DNA of 23,267 nucleotides from Methanobacteriota archaeon (GCA_026394435.1 JAPKYG010000076.1:1-23267), one strand, 5' to 3'; shown: positions 6,182-13,826, numbered from the stretch's first letter. The notes: generated by a model from the sequence alone, not told the origin. Made by a program: numbers and translations.

Positions 6182-7476
6182 TTTTTAATCCAGCAGCTAT
6201 CGCCTTCAAGATAGTCATCTGTTTTCCAGAATGCTTGTGCTCTGCAACCACCACACACATCTCGATAGGTGCATTTCCCACAGGTTCCTTTTAATAATCT
6301 TCTGTCTCGTAGTTCTTTTAGAACAGGGTTATTTTTGTTGAACCAGATATCTTCGAAGGTTTCTTGTGTTAGGTTTCCAAGGATATGCGGTAAAAGATGA
6401 CAAGGATGTAAGTCTCCATTACTTGAAATATGACATACCCATCGTGCTGATAAACAACCCTTGAAAAACCCGGTTAGTCGTCCATATTTTTTATAAAAAT
6501 ACGTATCTGTTTCATATGCGGAGTTGATTGTTATCAAATAAGGATAGGGTTTAAGCGTTATCTTGCTTGAAGGTGCGATGTCTTGTAGATATTCAAAGAG
6601 ACGTTTGCGTTGTTCGGGGGTAAGAACCTCCTGTTGTAGTTCTTTTCCTCGTCCAGCGGGAGCGAAATCATAAATGTACCATCCATCGACATGAAGCGAC
6701 TCTAAGAGCGTGTAAATGTCTCTTAATTCATTGATGTTGCTGTTCATAAAAACAGTTGATATCTGTGTAGTAATACCAGCGTTGATACAGTTTTTGATAC
6801 CACTGATTGTTTTTTCGTATGTTCCTTTTTTATCACGGATATGATCATGTGTTTCTGGTTTTGCGCCATCAAGGCTTACGCACACGTGATCTATGTTTAG
6901 TGTTTTTAAGCGTTTCACACAGTTTTCATCGAGCAGTGTCCCATTGGTTGAAATCGATGTATAGAGTTCTAATTGTTTTGAATACGTCAAAATATCAAAA
7001 ATATCTGTTCTTAATAGCGGCTCTCCTCCCCCAAAATCGATCATTCCTACCCCTGCTGTAGAGAGCTTGTCTAATACATGATACACATCAGTTGTTGTTA
7101 ATTCCTCTCGTTGTTCTGAGGAATAACAATGAAGACAGCTCAGGTTACATCTGTTTGTAATATCAAATACCGCGTAAATTGGTATACCAATTTCGATTGC
7201 CCTCTGTCCTTGTTTTCCTATGCTGCGGAAAAATGCATTGATTGACGTCATCGCCTCTATATCAGAAGATAAATCACTCAGTTCGCTCCTATCTATTTTC
7301 ATATACACCATGAATGTTTTGAATAAAATGCTTCCAAAAGCAAGGTGCTTTCTGCACTCTGGACAGGATATTTTCTCGTTAAAATTGTGTAATACCGCTT
7401 CAATACGAGTCATGCCACACACAGAACATTGTTTGGAATACCACAGAGCTATTGGTTTAACAAGTAGATTACGCAT
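6178..7476 (-). CDS. Radical SAM/SPASM enzyme with N-terminal zinc ribbon
   Basis: A 432-residue protein. N-terminal CxxC pairs C17/C20 and C38/C41 form a probable zinc ribbon or rubredoxin-like knuckle. The radical SAM cluster motif is C110-NLS-C114-LH-C117, and GGGEP at 149-153 is the SAM-binding motif. The C-terminal SPASM region has cysteines at 341, 348, 359, 399, 402, 408, 411 and 428, enough for one or two auxiliary Fe-S clusters. SPASM enzymes modify peptides or cofactors (for example PqqE, MftC, AhbD-type); the substrate here is unknown and no short precursor-peptide gene is evident nearby. The gene follows the membrane protein gene by 12 bases with GAGGGT as RBS, so the two are co-transcribed. 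The ATG at 7476 is well supported. Confidence 0.8.
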   Translation of the reverse strand: MRNLLVKPIALWYSKQCSVCGMTRIEAVLHNFNEKISCPECRKHLAFGSILFKTFMVYMKIDRSELSDLSSDIEAMTSINAFFRSIGKQGQRAIEIGIPIYAVFDITNRCNLSCLHCYSSEQREELTTTDVYHVLDKLSTAGVGMIDFGGGEPLLRTDIFDILTYSKQLELYTSISTNGTLLDENCVKRLKTLNIDHVCVSLDGAKPETHDHIRDKKGTYEKTISGIKNCINAGITTQISTVFMNSNINELRDIYTLLESLHVDGWYIYDFAPAGRGKELQQEVLTPEQRKRLFEYLQDIAPSSKITLKPYPYLITINSAYETDTYFYKKYGRLTGFFKGCLSARWVCHISSNGDLHPCHLLPHILGNLTQETFEDIWFNKNNPVLKELRDRRLLKGTCGKCTYRDVCGGCRAQAFWKTDDYLEGDSCWIKN

Positions 7477-7488
7477 TGTTACCCTCTT

Positions 7489-8172
7489 TTATGTAACACC
7501 AGTAGAGAACTCAGATGGGACGACCTTTTTGTTGACCACATCATATCGGTTTGCTGTATCGACAAGGTCATAAAAAATATCAAAACAAAGAAATCCTATA
7601 AAATGAATAGGCTGAGCGAAACTGAGTATCACACCGAAAAAGGCAAACGTTTTCAAGAAAAATCTGTGTTTCAATATGAAGGTAATACTTTTATTGTTAC
7701 TTTTCCAGTGTTCATGCCCAAATTCATCCAGGAATGACCCTGCTGTAGCTACAGGTATGATGTAAAACGTTGTGACTTCTATATTTATTATATGCAAAAC
7801 AAAGGCAGAAAAAACTAGTGTTATAAATAAAATAATGCTTGCGATGTACGCTGGATGATCTATTTTTCCTGTTATTATTAATCCTATCACCGTACCGATG
7901 ACCATACCGACTACTGGCGACTCTGTTAATGCTAGATATGCCATGGAAGTCGGTATAAAGATTACAAGCGGTACAATCCATAGTCTATACAATTTGACTT
8001 TTATTTCGTCTATCAGTTGATCCATGGTTTTTACTGCTATCCCTAAGAGAACACAGATTCCCAGGAGTATAAATCCATGAAAAACAATGTTTTTCGGATA
8101 AGAAAAACCGACAAGGATGCACCCAAAGCCTATTATAGAAGATATCGTTACGACAAAAACTAGTTTTTTCAT
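7489..8172 (-). CDS. Multi-pass membrane protein of unknown function, operon with radical SAM gene
   Basis: A 227-residue hydrophobic protein with about seven or eight membrane segments (roughly 4-24, 28-48, 64-82, 86-101, 109-130, 134-148, 172-190, 190-205). Acidic motifs lie at segment ends: DQLIDE (51-56), GKIDHPAY (102-109), LDEFGHEH (148-154) and FDIFYDLVD (197-205). Paired DxxxD motifs in a polytopic protein recall UbiA-type prenyltransferases, but the canonical NDxxDxxxD form is absent, so I do not assign it. It is first in an operon with the radical SAM gene and divergent from a CruF-like gene. The ATG at 8172 has the TATA-like GATATATTTATG about 30 bases upstream. Confidence 0.6.
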   Translation of the reverse strand: MKKLVFVVTISSIIGFGCILVGFSYPKNIVFHGFILLGICVLLGIAVKTMDQLIDEIKVKLYRLWIVPLVIFIPTSMAYLALTESPVVGMVIGTVIGLIITGKIDHPAYIASIILFITLVFSAFVLHIINIEVTTFYIIPVATAGSFLDEFGHEHWKSNNKSITFILKHRFFLKTFAFFGVILSFAQPIHFIGFLCFDIFYDLVDTANRYDVVNKKVVPSEFSTGVT

Positions 8173-8263
8173 GATGTTTCTGTCTCATACATAACGTTAA
8201 TACATAAATATATCTATGTTCATATTACAAATTCGGTATACGTTACATAATTAGGATGATCTG
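8173..8263. promoter_or_regulatory. Divergent promoter region between membrane protein and CruF-like genes
   Basis: This 91-base A/T-rich segment must drive both directions. On the minus strand a TATA-like GATATATTTATG covers about 8200-8211. On the plus strand candidate A/T boxes lie around 8219-8245, without a single clear choice. No Shine-Dalgarno sequence stands out before 8264. Confidence 0.4.
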
Positions 8264-9139
8264 ATGAGGAAGATTGATTCGAACGTAATCATGATGTTTT
8301 TACTCACTATAACCGGAGTTTATTTTATTCTTAGTCAAATCCTTAATATCCCTACCTCGAACACGGGAGTTATCCTAAGTTTCATACTGCTTTTTTTTAT
8401 CATTATCGTTATTCATGGATGGGAGACCTTAGGGGCTCGTGAGTTGCTCGTCTTTTTATTGATTGCCTATAGCATACCTCTCCTCTATGAATATACAGAT
8501 GGATTGGGATTTGGCGGATTGGTGAGGTGTACCTGTTCTTATAGTAATCTATTAGGACCGAAATTCCTTGGTAAAGTCCCTTATGTCATACCACTTGTCT
8601 GGTCAATCTCTTTGTACTGCACGTTCACGATGACAAATATCATTTTCAACAGAATCAGGATAACTCATAAGTTCGAAGAGGTAACCTCCCTACAATGGTT
8701 TTTTAAAATTATTGGAATAGGGATTGTCAATGGATTGATCATGGCGTCCTCGGATTTAATAATAGATCCAGTTATGGTTGCAATGGGTGCTTGGAGTTGG
8801 CACGGTGAAGGAGTATATTATAGCATCCCTCTATGGAATTATGAAGGATGGATAGAAATCACTGCAGTAACCGTTGTATGCTACTGTGTTTATCTTCATA
8901 TCATAAAGAAAAGCCAGATTTACATAGGGGGAGAAAAACGATCGAGTTATACCCTTTTGGTAGTCGTCTTCTACTTAGCCTCCTTAATTGTCTATGGAAT
9001 TTATGCAGTGGATGAACAGGTGATGTATGTAATTCCATGGGCAGTGATGACGATGGGATCATTTGCTGTTATCGTAGTAATTCAGTTCTATCGATCTTAT
9101 TCAAAAGTAGGAAAAGAGGTTTTTCCTCCTGTTGAGTGA
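8264..9139 (+). CDS. DUF422 carotenoid biosynthesis membrane protein (CruF-like)
   Basis: A 291-residue protein with about seven membrane segments. It has the two signatures of the carotenoid biosynthesis/DUF422 family: YSNLLGPKFLGKVPYVIPLVW (93-113) and DLIIDPVMVAMGAWSWHG (164-181) followed by YYSIPLWNYEGW (185-196). Members include the 1',2'-hydratases CruF and the bisanhydrobacterioruberin hydratase of haloarchaea, which hydrate the end groups of acyclic carotenoids. No phytoene synthase or desaturase is visible here, so the substrate could also be another isoprenoid. The nearby reductase-type flavoprotein supports an isoprenoid theme. The stop lies two bases before a tRNA gene on the other strand. 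Confidence 0.75.
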   Translation: MRKIDSNVIMMFLLTITGVYFILSQILNIPTSNTGVILSFILLFFIIIVIHGWETLGARELLVFLLIAYSIPLLYEYTDGLGFGGLVRCTCSYSNLLGPKFLGKVPYVIPLVWSISLYCTFTMTNIIFNRIRITHKFEEVTSLQWFFKIIGIGIVNGLIMASSDLIIDPVMVAMGAWSWHGEGVYYSIPLWNYEGWIEITAVTVVCYCVYLHIIKKSQIYIGGEKRSSYTLLVVVFYLASLIVYGIYAVDEQVMYVIPWAVMTMGSFAVIVVIQFYRSYSKVGKEVFPPVE

Positions 9140-9141
9140 AG

Positions 9142-9216
9142 CGGACCTGGCGGGATTCGAACCCGCGATCTGCAGCTTAGGAGACTGCCGCCCAATCCAG
9201 GCTAGGCTACAGGTCC
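9142..9216 (-). tRNA. tRNA-Arg (anticodon CCU)
   Basis: The minus strand folds into a full cloverleaf of 75 nt. The acceptor stem is GGACCTG/CAGGTCC and the D stem GCCT/GGGC. The anticodon stem GCAGT/GCTGC holds the loop CTCCTAA, so the anticodon is CCT (decodes AGG). The T arm is GCGGG-TTCGAAT-CCCGC with a five-base variable loop. The discriminator base is G. No CCA is encoded and no intron is needed for the fold. Confidence 0.95.
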
Positions 9217-9252
9217 CTGGACGAAATAATACGAGAGAAGTATACTTGGGTT

Positions 9253-9265
9253 ATTCTTAAAAGTT
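9253..9265 (-). promoter_or_regulatory. TATA box of the tRNA-Arg gene
   Basis: On the minus strand CTTTTAAGAA at about 9254-9264 is an archaeal TATA-like box some 40 bases before the tRNA 5' end. This gives a 5' leader of roughly 15-20 bases for RNase P to remove. Confidence 0.4.
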
Positions 9266-9280
9266 GACTCCCCTATTTTT

Positions 9281-10012
9281 TTAGAGTGGCTTGTAGTTGA
9301 TGGAAAAATGAGCTGAGGATCCATCCGTCTCTTTTATTTGCGGCTTCTGCAGTTCCTGTAACCGGATGGTCTCAAAAGGAATCTGTTTCTCCTGCAAGAG
9401 CGCGGAAATCCCTGGCACGTGCCCATCCCCAACGCAGGCGATTATCTTCTGATGTTTCTCCTGTAATGCGACAAGCTTCCCCACCATATGCTCGTTTCGC
9501 TCATCGATCAACGTGCGTTTGATCGTGGGGAATTTCTTGCCGATCTCCTGGATGTAGGAATCGAAGTTCTGTTGGTATTTTTTCAGTTCATCTTCGACCC
9601 GTTTCTTGCTGACAAAGAACCCAGCAAAACCTGAGAACAGAAGTTTGAATTTTTCAGAAAACGGCATCGTGTTCCACATGCGGGTGAAGAGCTGTTGCGC
9701 GTTGGTATCAATGAACGCGACCGGCAGCTGATGTGATTGCGCATAGGTAATCGCGGTCAGCATCTCGTCTCCCGCGTTCACGCCGTACTGTTCCGCCATG
9801 CTTTCCTGGAATTGCGCCAGCATCTTATAGACAAGAGGTAGGTTCTTTTTTGCTGCATGATAGGCGGCAGGATCGGTGTTCCGCATCATGATTGCCTGGT
9901 ATCGTTGTGGGTCGAGCTCGACGCCGATGATCTCCGGTTCTTTTTCCTCAAAGATGTCGAGGATTGCTGCGGAGAGGTCGAAGACGTGTCCGGTGCCGAT
10001 GAGGGTGATCAT
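9281..10012 (-). CDS. TraB/PrgY-family protein
   Basis: A 243-residue protein beginning MITLIGTGHVF. GTGHV (6-10), GVELD (30-34), the E171-R-N segment (ERNEHM) and GDGHVPG (195-201) are the signature blocks of the TraB/PrgY/Tiki-like family, which is related to metal-dependent proteases of the EreA/ChaN type. The conserved GxxH and Glu/Arg residues are present. Archaeal TraB proteins usually have a C-terminal membrane part; this one is at the short end, with only one hydrophobic stretch at 124-134, so it may be soluble. An in-frame ATG further upstream at 10099 lies on top of the likely TATA box (about 10098-10108), and its extra 29 residues do not look like the family, so I chose 10012. Function in archaea is unknown. 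Confidence 0.8.
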   Translation of the reverse strand: MITLIGTGHVFDLSAAILDIFEEKEPEIIGVELDPQRYQAIMMRNTDPAAYHAAKKNLPLVYKMLAQFQESMAEQYGVNAGDEMLTAITYAQSHQLPVAFIDTNAQQLFTRMWNTMPFSEKFKLLFSGFAGFFVSKKRVEDELKKYQQNFDSYIQEIGKKFPTIKRTLIDERNEHMVGKLVALQEKHQKIIACVGDGHVPGISALLQEKQIPFETIRLQELQKPQIKETDGSSAHFSINYKPL

Positions 10013-10068
10013 GAGTTGCGGCAAATACGATGGTATTTGATTAAGGTATGCGTTCGTACAACCCCAAT

Positions 10069-10157
10069 AATCGACAATCGTCGATATAACAATCGACAAT
10101 ATTAAATACTATGAAAGCCATAATAATATGTATGTGTAACGTCATCGACGATTATCG
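10069..10157. promoter_or_regulatory. Bidirectional promoter region with repeated ATCGAC half-sites
   Basis: The motif ATCGAC[A/G]AT occurs in several copies and both orientations: ATCGACAAT at 10070-10078, ATCGTCGAT at 10077-10085, ATCGACAAT at 10092-10100 and ATCGACGAT at 10144-10152. The copies at 10077 and 10144 are perfect reverse complements. Between them lies TATTAAATAC (about 10100-10109), a TATA-like box readable in both directions, serving TraB on the minus strand and a small unit on the plus strand. The arrangement looks like an operator for a dimeric repressor or an RNA hairpin. Confidence 0.45.
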
Positions 10158-10218
10158 GGAAGATGAATTATCCGACGCATGGATAAGAATCGAAAGAAGG
10201 AAATTGCTCTATTCATAA
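10111..10218 (+). CDS. Possible small protein (28-35 residues) or small RNA
   Basis: An open frame from ATG 10111 to TAA 10218 encodes 35 residues. A second in-frame ATG at 10132 lies about 30 bases after the centre of a TATA box (10100-10109) and would give a leaderless 28-residue peptide beginning MCNVIDDYREDEL and ending in a basic RIERRK helix. A long T-rich terminator follows at once (10219-10258). Promoter, short frame and terminator make a self-contained unit of about 110-130 bases. I do not recognise the peptide; the transcript may act as RNA instead. Confidence 0.3.
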   Translation: MKAIIICMCNVIDDYREDELSDAWIRIERRKLLYS

Positions 10219-10258
10219 TTTCCTCCCTTTTTCCTCTCTTTCACCCTTTATTTTTTTT
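10219..10258 (+). terminator. T-rich terminator of the small transcription unit
   Basis: Several pyrimidine/T runs (CCCTTTTTCC, CTCTTTC, and TTTATTTTTTTT ending at 10258) follow the small open frame directly. This matches archaeal oligo-T termination on the plus strand. Confidence 0.5.
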
Positions 10259-10287
10259 AGAAATTACTCCGAGAAAAACCCAGATCG

Positions 10288-11706
10288 CTAGTACCGATAA
10301 TGCTCAGACTTGTACGGGCCGTTCACCTTCACGCCGATATAATCAGCCTGCTCTTTAGAAAGTTTCGTCAACCGGACGCCAAGCTTCCCCAGATGCAACC
10401 GCGCGACCTCCTCATCAAGGATCTTCGGCAGCATGTACACCCCGATCGTATGCTTTTCTTTCCACAATGCGATCTGCGCAAGCACCTGATTCGTAAACGA
10501 ATTGCTCATCACAAAACTCGGATGCCCCATCGCACACCCCAGGTTCACCAGACGGCCTTCCGCCAGCACAAAAATCTCATGACCATCAGGGAACATATAT
10601 TTGTCCACCTGCGGTTTGATATTGACTTTTTTCACACCTTTCATCGCATCCAGCTTCCCGACCTCAATCTCATGGTCGAAATGACCGATGTTACACACGA
10701 TCGCCTGATCCAACATCTTCTTCATATGCTCCACCGTAATAACATCCTTACACCCGGTCGCAGTCACATAGATATTCCCTTCAGCTAGACTGTCCTCCAC
10801 GGTCTTCACCTCGTAACCCTCCATGACCGCCTGAAGCGCACAAATCGGGTCAATCTCCGTGACAATAACCCGTGCACCAAAGCCGCGCATCGACTGACAA
10901 CAGCCTTTGCCGACATCCCCGTACCCGCAGACCACCACGGTTTTCCCTGCAATCATCACATCGGTCGCCCGCTTGATCCCATCAGCAAGGCTCTCCCGGC
11001 ACCCGTAATGGTTATCGAACTTTGACTTGGTCACGGAATCATTCACGTTAAACGCAGGAAACAAAAGAGTCTTAGCCTCCAGCATCTGATACAACCGATG
11101 CACACCGGTCGTCGTTTCCTCAGACACTCCTTTGATGTCCTTGACCAGACCGGACCAGTACGTCGGATTCTTCGCATAGATTTGCTTCAACAGCTTCATC
11201 AGTTCCGTAAAATCCTTGCCTTCCTTCGAATAATCTTTTTTCAAAAGCGACAGGTTCTGCTCTACCTCAAATCCCTTGTGCACCATGAGGGTCGCGTCCC
11301 CGCCATCATCCACAATCAACTGTGGTCCTTTCCCATTCCCAAAATCCAACGCCTTCTGCGTACACCACCAGTACTCTGCAAGGCTTTCGCCTTTCCACGC
11401 GAACACCGGCACACCGGTCTTGGCAATAGCAGCAGCAGCATGATCCTGCGTTGAAAAGATATTGCAGCTCGCCCACCGGACCTGCGCTCCCAGCTCTCGT
11501 AACGTCTCAATGAGCACCGCAGTCTGAATCGTCATATGCAGACTCCCGGAGATCCGCGCGCCCTTCAACGGTTTACTCACACCGTATTTCTCCCGCAAAG
11601 CCATCAGCCCGGGCATCTCTTTTTCCGCGATCTCGATTTCCTTTCTGCCAAACCCAGCAAGGGTGATATCCTTGACCGCATAGTCGTTTTTCTGTGATGC
11701 TTTCAT
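10288..11706 (-). CDS. ahcY: S-adenosylhomocysteine hydrolase, long bacterial-type
   Basis: A 472-residue NAD-dependent enzyme cleaving S-adenosylhomocysteine to adenosine and homocysteine. It has GSLHMTIQTAVLIETL, the NAD motif VVCGYGDVGKG, NVNDSVTKSKFDNHYGCRESL, SFTNQVLAQIAL, and ends in the HYRY tail that reaches a neighbouring subunit's active site. It also has the roughly 40-residue insert around KNPTYWSGLVKDIKGVSEETTTGVHRL seen in bacterial and plant enzymes. Typical archaeal SAH hydrolases are around 410-425 residues and lack both the insert and this C-terminus (family knowledge), so acquisition from a bacterium is likely. The ATG at 11706 is preferred; a GTG at 11721 would add five residues. 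The gene closes the PaaK/ACD-beta operon with 22 bases between. Confidence 0.93.
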   Translation of the reverse strand: MKASQKNDYAVKDITLAGFGRKEIEIAEKEMPGLMALREKYGVSKPLKGARISGSLHMTIQTAVLIETLRELGAQVRWASCNIFSTQDHAAAAIAKTGVPVFAWKGESLAEYWWCTQKALDFGNGKGPQLIVDDGGDATLMVHKGFEVEQNLSLLKKDYSKEGKDFTELMKLLKQIYAKNPTYWSGLVKDIKGVSEETTTGVHRLYQMLEAKTLLFPAFNVNDSVTKSKFDNHYGCRESLADGIKRATDVMIAGKTVVVCGYGDVGKGCCQSMRGFGARVIVTEIDPICALQAVMEGYEVKTVEDSLAEGNIYVTATGCKDVITVEHMKKMLDQAIVCNIGHFDHEIEVGKLDAMKGVKKVNIKPQVDKYMFPDGHEIFVLAEGRLVNLGCAMGHPSFVMSNSFTNQVLAQIALWKEKHTIGVYMLPKILDEEVARLHLGKLGVRLTKLSKEQADYIGVKVNGPYKSEHYRY

Positions 11707-11728
11707 AACACCATACTCCACTATTATT

Positions 11729-12388
11729 TTATTTCAGGATGAGTTTCGCATCCACAACACAGATGCGTTTCTCATACACAAACACCGGATTCAAATCCAT
11801 CTGGTCAACCTGATCAATGAGTTCCTCACCCAGTTTCGAGACCTTCAACACCAGGTCAATGACGAGTTGCTTGTTTGCTTTTATCCCACGGAACCCCTCT
11901 AGGAGTTTCTTGCCGGCCAGCTCCTCGACCATCTGACGTGCATCATAGGAATCAATCGGGACGACACGGAACGAGACATCCTTGTACAGCTCGGTGAAAA
12001 TACCACCGATCCCGCACATGATGGAAAGACCAAACGTCGCATCCTGCACCAGGCCAACGATGATCTCCACACCTTTCTCCTCCATCTGATCGACTAAGAG
12101 GTCCTCCTTTGGGAACTTTTTGCGAAACTCTTTGAATGTTTTTTTCAACTCCTCTTTATTCTGAATGTTCAACCTCACACCACCGACATCGGTCTTATGA
12201 AGGATAGCAGATGAGCAGACCTTGAGCGCAACAGGAAACCGCAGCGAGAGTTTCTCCAGATCTTTTTCTGTCCGAACCACCTCATATTTTGTGGTAGGAA
12301 TCCCATACGCACGCAACAGGTCCTTGACCTCGTTTTCCGCAAGCGCACCGGTCCTGCCCGCAAGCAGTTTCTTCACAGCCGCATTCAT
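11729..12388 (-). CDS. ATP-grasp (beta-type) subunit of ADP-forming acyl-CoA synthetase
   Basis: A 219-residue ATP-grasp_5 protein. Landmarks: LRAYGIPTTKYEVV (25-38), FPVALKV (51-57), H64-KTDVGGVRLNI, E108-II-VGL, and GIGGIFTELYKDVSFRVVPI (126-145). This corresponds to the separate beta subunit of archaeal acetyl-CoA/acyl-CoA synthetase (ADP-forming), normally about 230 residues and partnered by an alpha subunit carrying the CoA-binding and phosphohistidine domains. No alpha subunit is present in the window. The gene begins two bases after the PaaK stop, so it is co-translated with an AMP-forming aryl-CoA ligase. It may be served by an alpha subunit encoded elsewhere, turning acyl-CoA into acid plus ATP. 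Confidence 0.85.
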   Translation of the reverse strand: MNAAVKKLLAGRTGALAENEVKDLLRAYGIPTTKYEVVRTEKDLEKLSLRFPVALKVCSSAILHKTDVGGVRLNIQNKEELKKTFKEFRKKFPKEDLLVDQMEEKGVEIIVGLVQDATFGLSIMCGIGGIFTELYKDVSFRVVPIDSYDARQMVEELAGKKLLEGFRGIKANKQLVIDLVLKVSKLGEELIDQVDQMDLNPVFVYEKRICVVDAKLILK

Positions 12389-12390
12389 GG

Positions 12391-13692
12391 TCAGTCCTTC
12401 TTCCGGTTATCGATAACTCGTTTTGCCTTTAAACCTGTTTCGAGGATCGTATTCGGCGGCAGCACATCAACACGCGGAGTGAACACAATAACGGACTGGA
12501 TGTCCCCTTTGAGCTTCAGTGCTAACTGCTCGGAGTCCACCTGGCTGAGCCGCTGCTTGGTCTCCACTTCGACCGTCAACATGTCGACATCGTTTTCAGT
12601 CGATAGCACCATCCGCCAGTTCCCCCCGACTAACGAGTTCTTCATGAGCACCGACTCTATCTGACCAGGGTAGATGTTCGTCCCCCGGATGATCACCATG
12701 TCATCGGACCGTCCCTTGATCATTGAATGCCGCACATGGGTCCGACCGCAGGAACAAACCACTTGATCGTACAGTTTCGCGATATCCCTTGTTCGATACC
12801 GCAGCAGCGGCATCCCTTCTTTCGTAATCGTGGTCAGAACAATCTCGCCTTCCTCCTCCGCTTCAACAGGCTCAAGTGTGATCGGATCAACACATTCGAC
12901 AAGGAAATGATCCTCCCAGAGATGCAACCCATCATGCTGATCGCAATCTGTGGATACACCAGGGCCGCACATCTCGGTCAGACCGTAAATATCATGCACA
13001 TCCATATCCCAGGTTTCCATGATCCGTTTCTTCAACCCAGGCGTGAACATCTCCGCGCCGAACAACCCGTTCCTCACCTTCAGGCGCTTCGGATCAATAC
13101 CCATCTCCAGGGAGACCTGACCAAGGCGCATCGCATACGACGCGACCCCAGAAATAAACGTGGTCCCGTAATACTCCATGAGTTTTATCTGCCGCTCGGA
13201 CTGTCCTTTACCGGACGGGATGACGAGCGCACCTATTTTCTGCGCCCCATAATGAAACCCGAACGCACCAGTGAACGTCCCGTATGGGATCGGGTTCTGA
13301 AAATTATCTTTTTTCGTCAGACCAGACATGGAAAGACATCGCGCCATCACCTCAGACCAGACCTTCAGGTCACCACGGGTGTAACACGCGGTTACCGGCA
13401 CACCGGTTGTCCCTGAGGATGCATGAAGCTCTACACAGTTCTCCAAAGAAGTCGTCATCATCCCGAACGGCGCGTTCTTCCGCAAATCATCCTTGGTCGT
13501 AAACGGCAGTTTCCTGATATCAGAAAGGGTTTTGATGTCCTCGGGTTTTACCCGGAGCTCCTTGAATTTCTTCTTATAATGCGGCACGGTCTCGTACACA
13601 AGATGCACGGTTTTCTGTAACCGCTCGAGCTGCAGCTGCTGTAATTTCTTCCGCGACACGGTTTCCATTTTCGTGTTGAAAAGATGATCCAT
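12391..13692 (-). CDS. paaK: Phenylacetate-CoA ligase family enzyme
   Basis: A 433-residue AMP-forming ligase of the PaaK branch. It has the opening RLQKTVHLVYETVPHYKKKF, the ATP-binding loop SSGTTGVPV (92-100), DIYGLTEMCGPG, the hinge/adenylate segment LLRYRTRDIA and the C-terminal domain GRSDDMVIIRGTNIYPGQIE. Cysteines at VCSCGRTH, typical of PaaK, suggest a bound metal. It makes aryl-CoA (phenylacetyl- or indoleacetyl-CoA) from acid, ATP and CoA. In archaea PaaK often sits near indolepyruvate ferredoxin oxidoreductase, which is not seen here. The ATG at 13692 has GGGAG close upstream and a TATA box CCTTAATAAATAATC at 13719-13733; a GTG at 13716 is less likely. Confidence 0.9.
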   Translation of the reverse strand: MDHLFNTKMETVSRKKLQQLQLERLQKTVHLVYETVPHYKKKFKELRVKPEDIKTLSDIRKLPFTTKDDLRKNAPFGMMTTSLENCVELHASSGTTGVPVTACYTRGDLKVWSEVMARCLSMSGLTKKDNFQNPIPYGTFTGAFGFHYGAQKIGALVIPSGKGQSERQIKLMEYYGTTFISGVASYAMRLGQVSLEMGIDPKRLKVRNGLFGAEMFTPGLKKRIMETWDMDVHDIYGLTEMCGPGVSTDCDQHDGLHLWEDHFLVECVDPITLEPVEAEEEGEIVLTTITKEGMPLLRYRTRDIAKLYDQVVCSCGRTHVRHSMIKGRSDDMVIIRGTNIYPGQIESVLMKNSLVGGNWRMVLSTENDVDMLTVEVETKQRLSQVDSEQLALKLKGDIQSVIVFTPRVDVLPPNTILETGLKAKRVIDNRKKD

Positions 13693-13718
13693 AGAACTCC
13701 CACGCCCCCAATACACTG

Positions 13719-13733
13719 ATTATTTATTAAGGT
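13719..13733 (-). promoter_or_regulatory. TATA box of the PaaK/ACD-beta/AhcY operon
   Basis: On the minus strand CCTTAATAAATAATC lies about 30-40 bases before the ATG at 13692. It predicts a transcript start near 13700 with the GGGAG site at the very beginning of the leader. Confidence 0.5.
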
Positions 13734-13826
13734 TGATGACCTGAATGCGAAAAGAAACGAAAAAAGAGGTAAAACAAAGGTTATTAAAGGAGATGTATGT
13801 TATAAAATTGATAATGGGGGAAAGGC

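Noticed and set aside
6178..7476. Tetraether synthase (Tes) identity for the radical SAM protein
   Set aside because: The N-terminal Cys pairs suggested it, but the CPEHG-type segment of Tes is missing and the C-terminus is a SPASM domain.
10013..10099. Longer TraB-family start at 10099
   Set aside because: The extra 29 residues do not resemble the family, and the ATG overlaps the likely TATA box; MITLIGTGHV at 10012 is the family-like start.
10300..13620. Several long plus-strand frames opposite ahcY, ACD-beta and paaK
   Set aside because: They mirror the codon bias of well-identified minus-strand genes and show His/Arg/Pro-rich sequence without domains.
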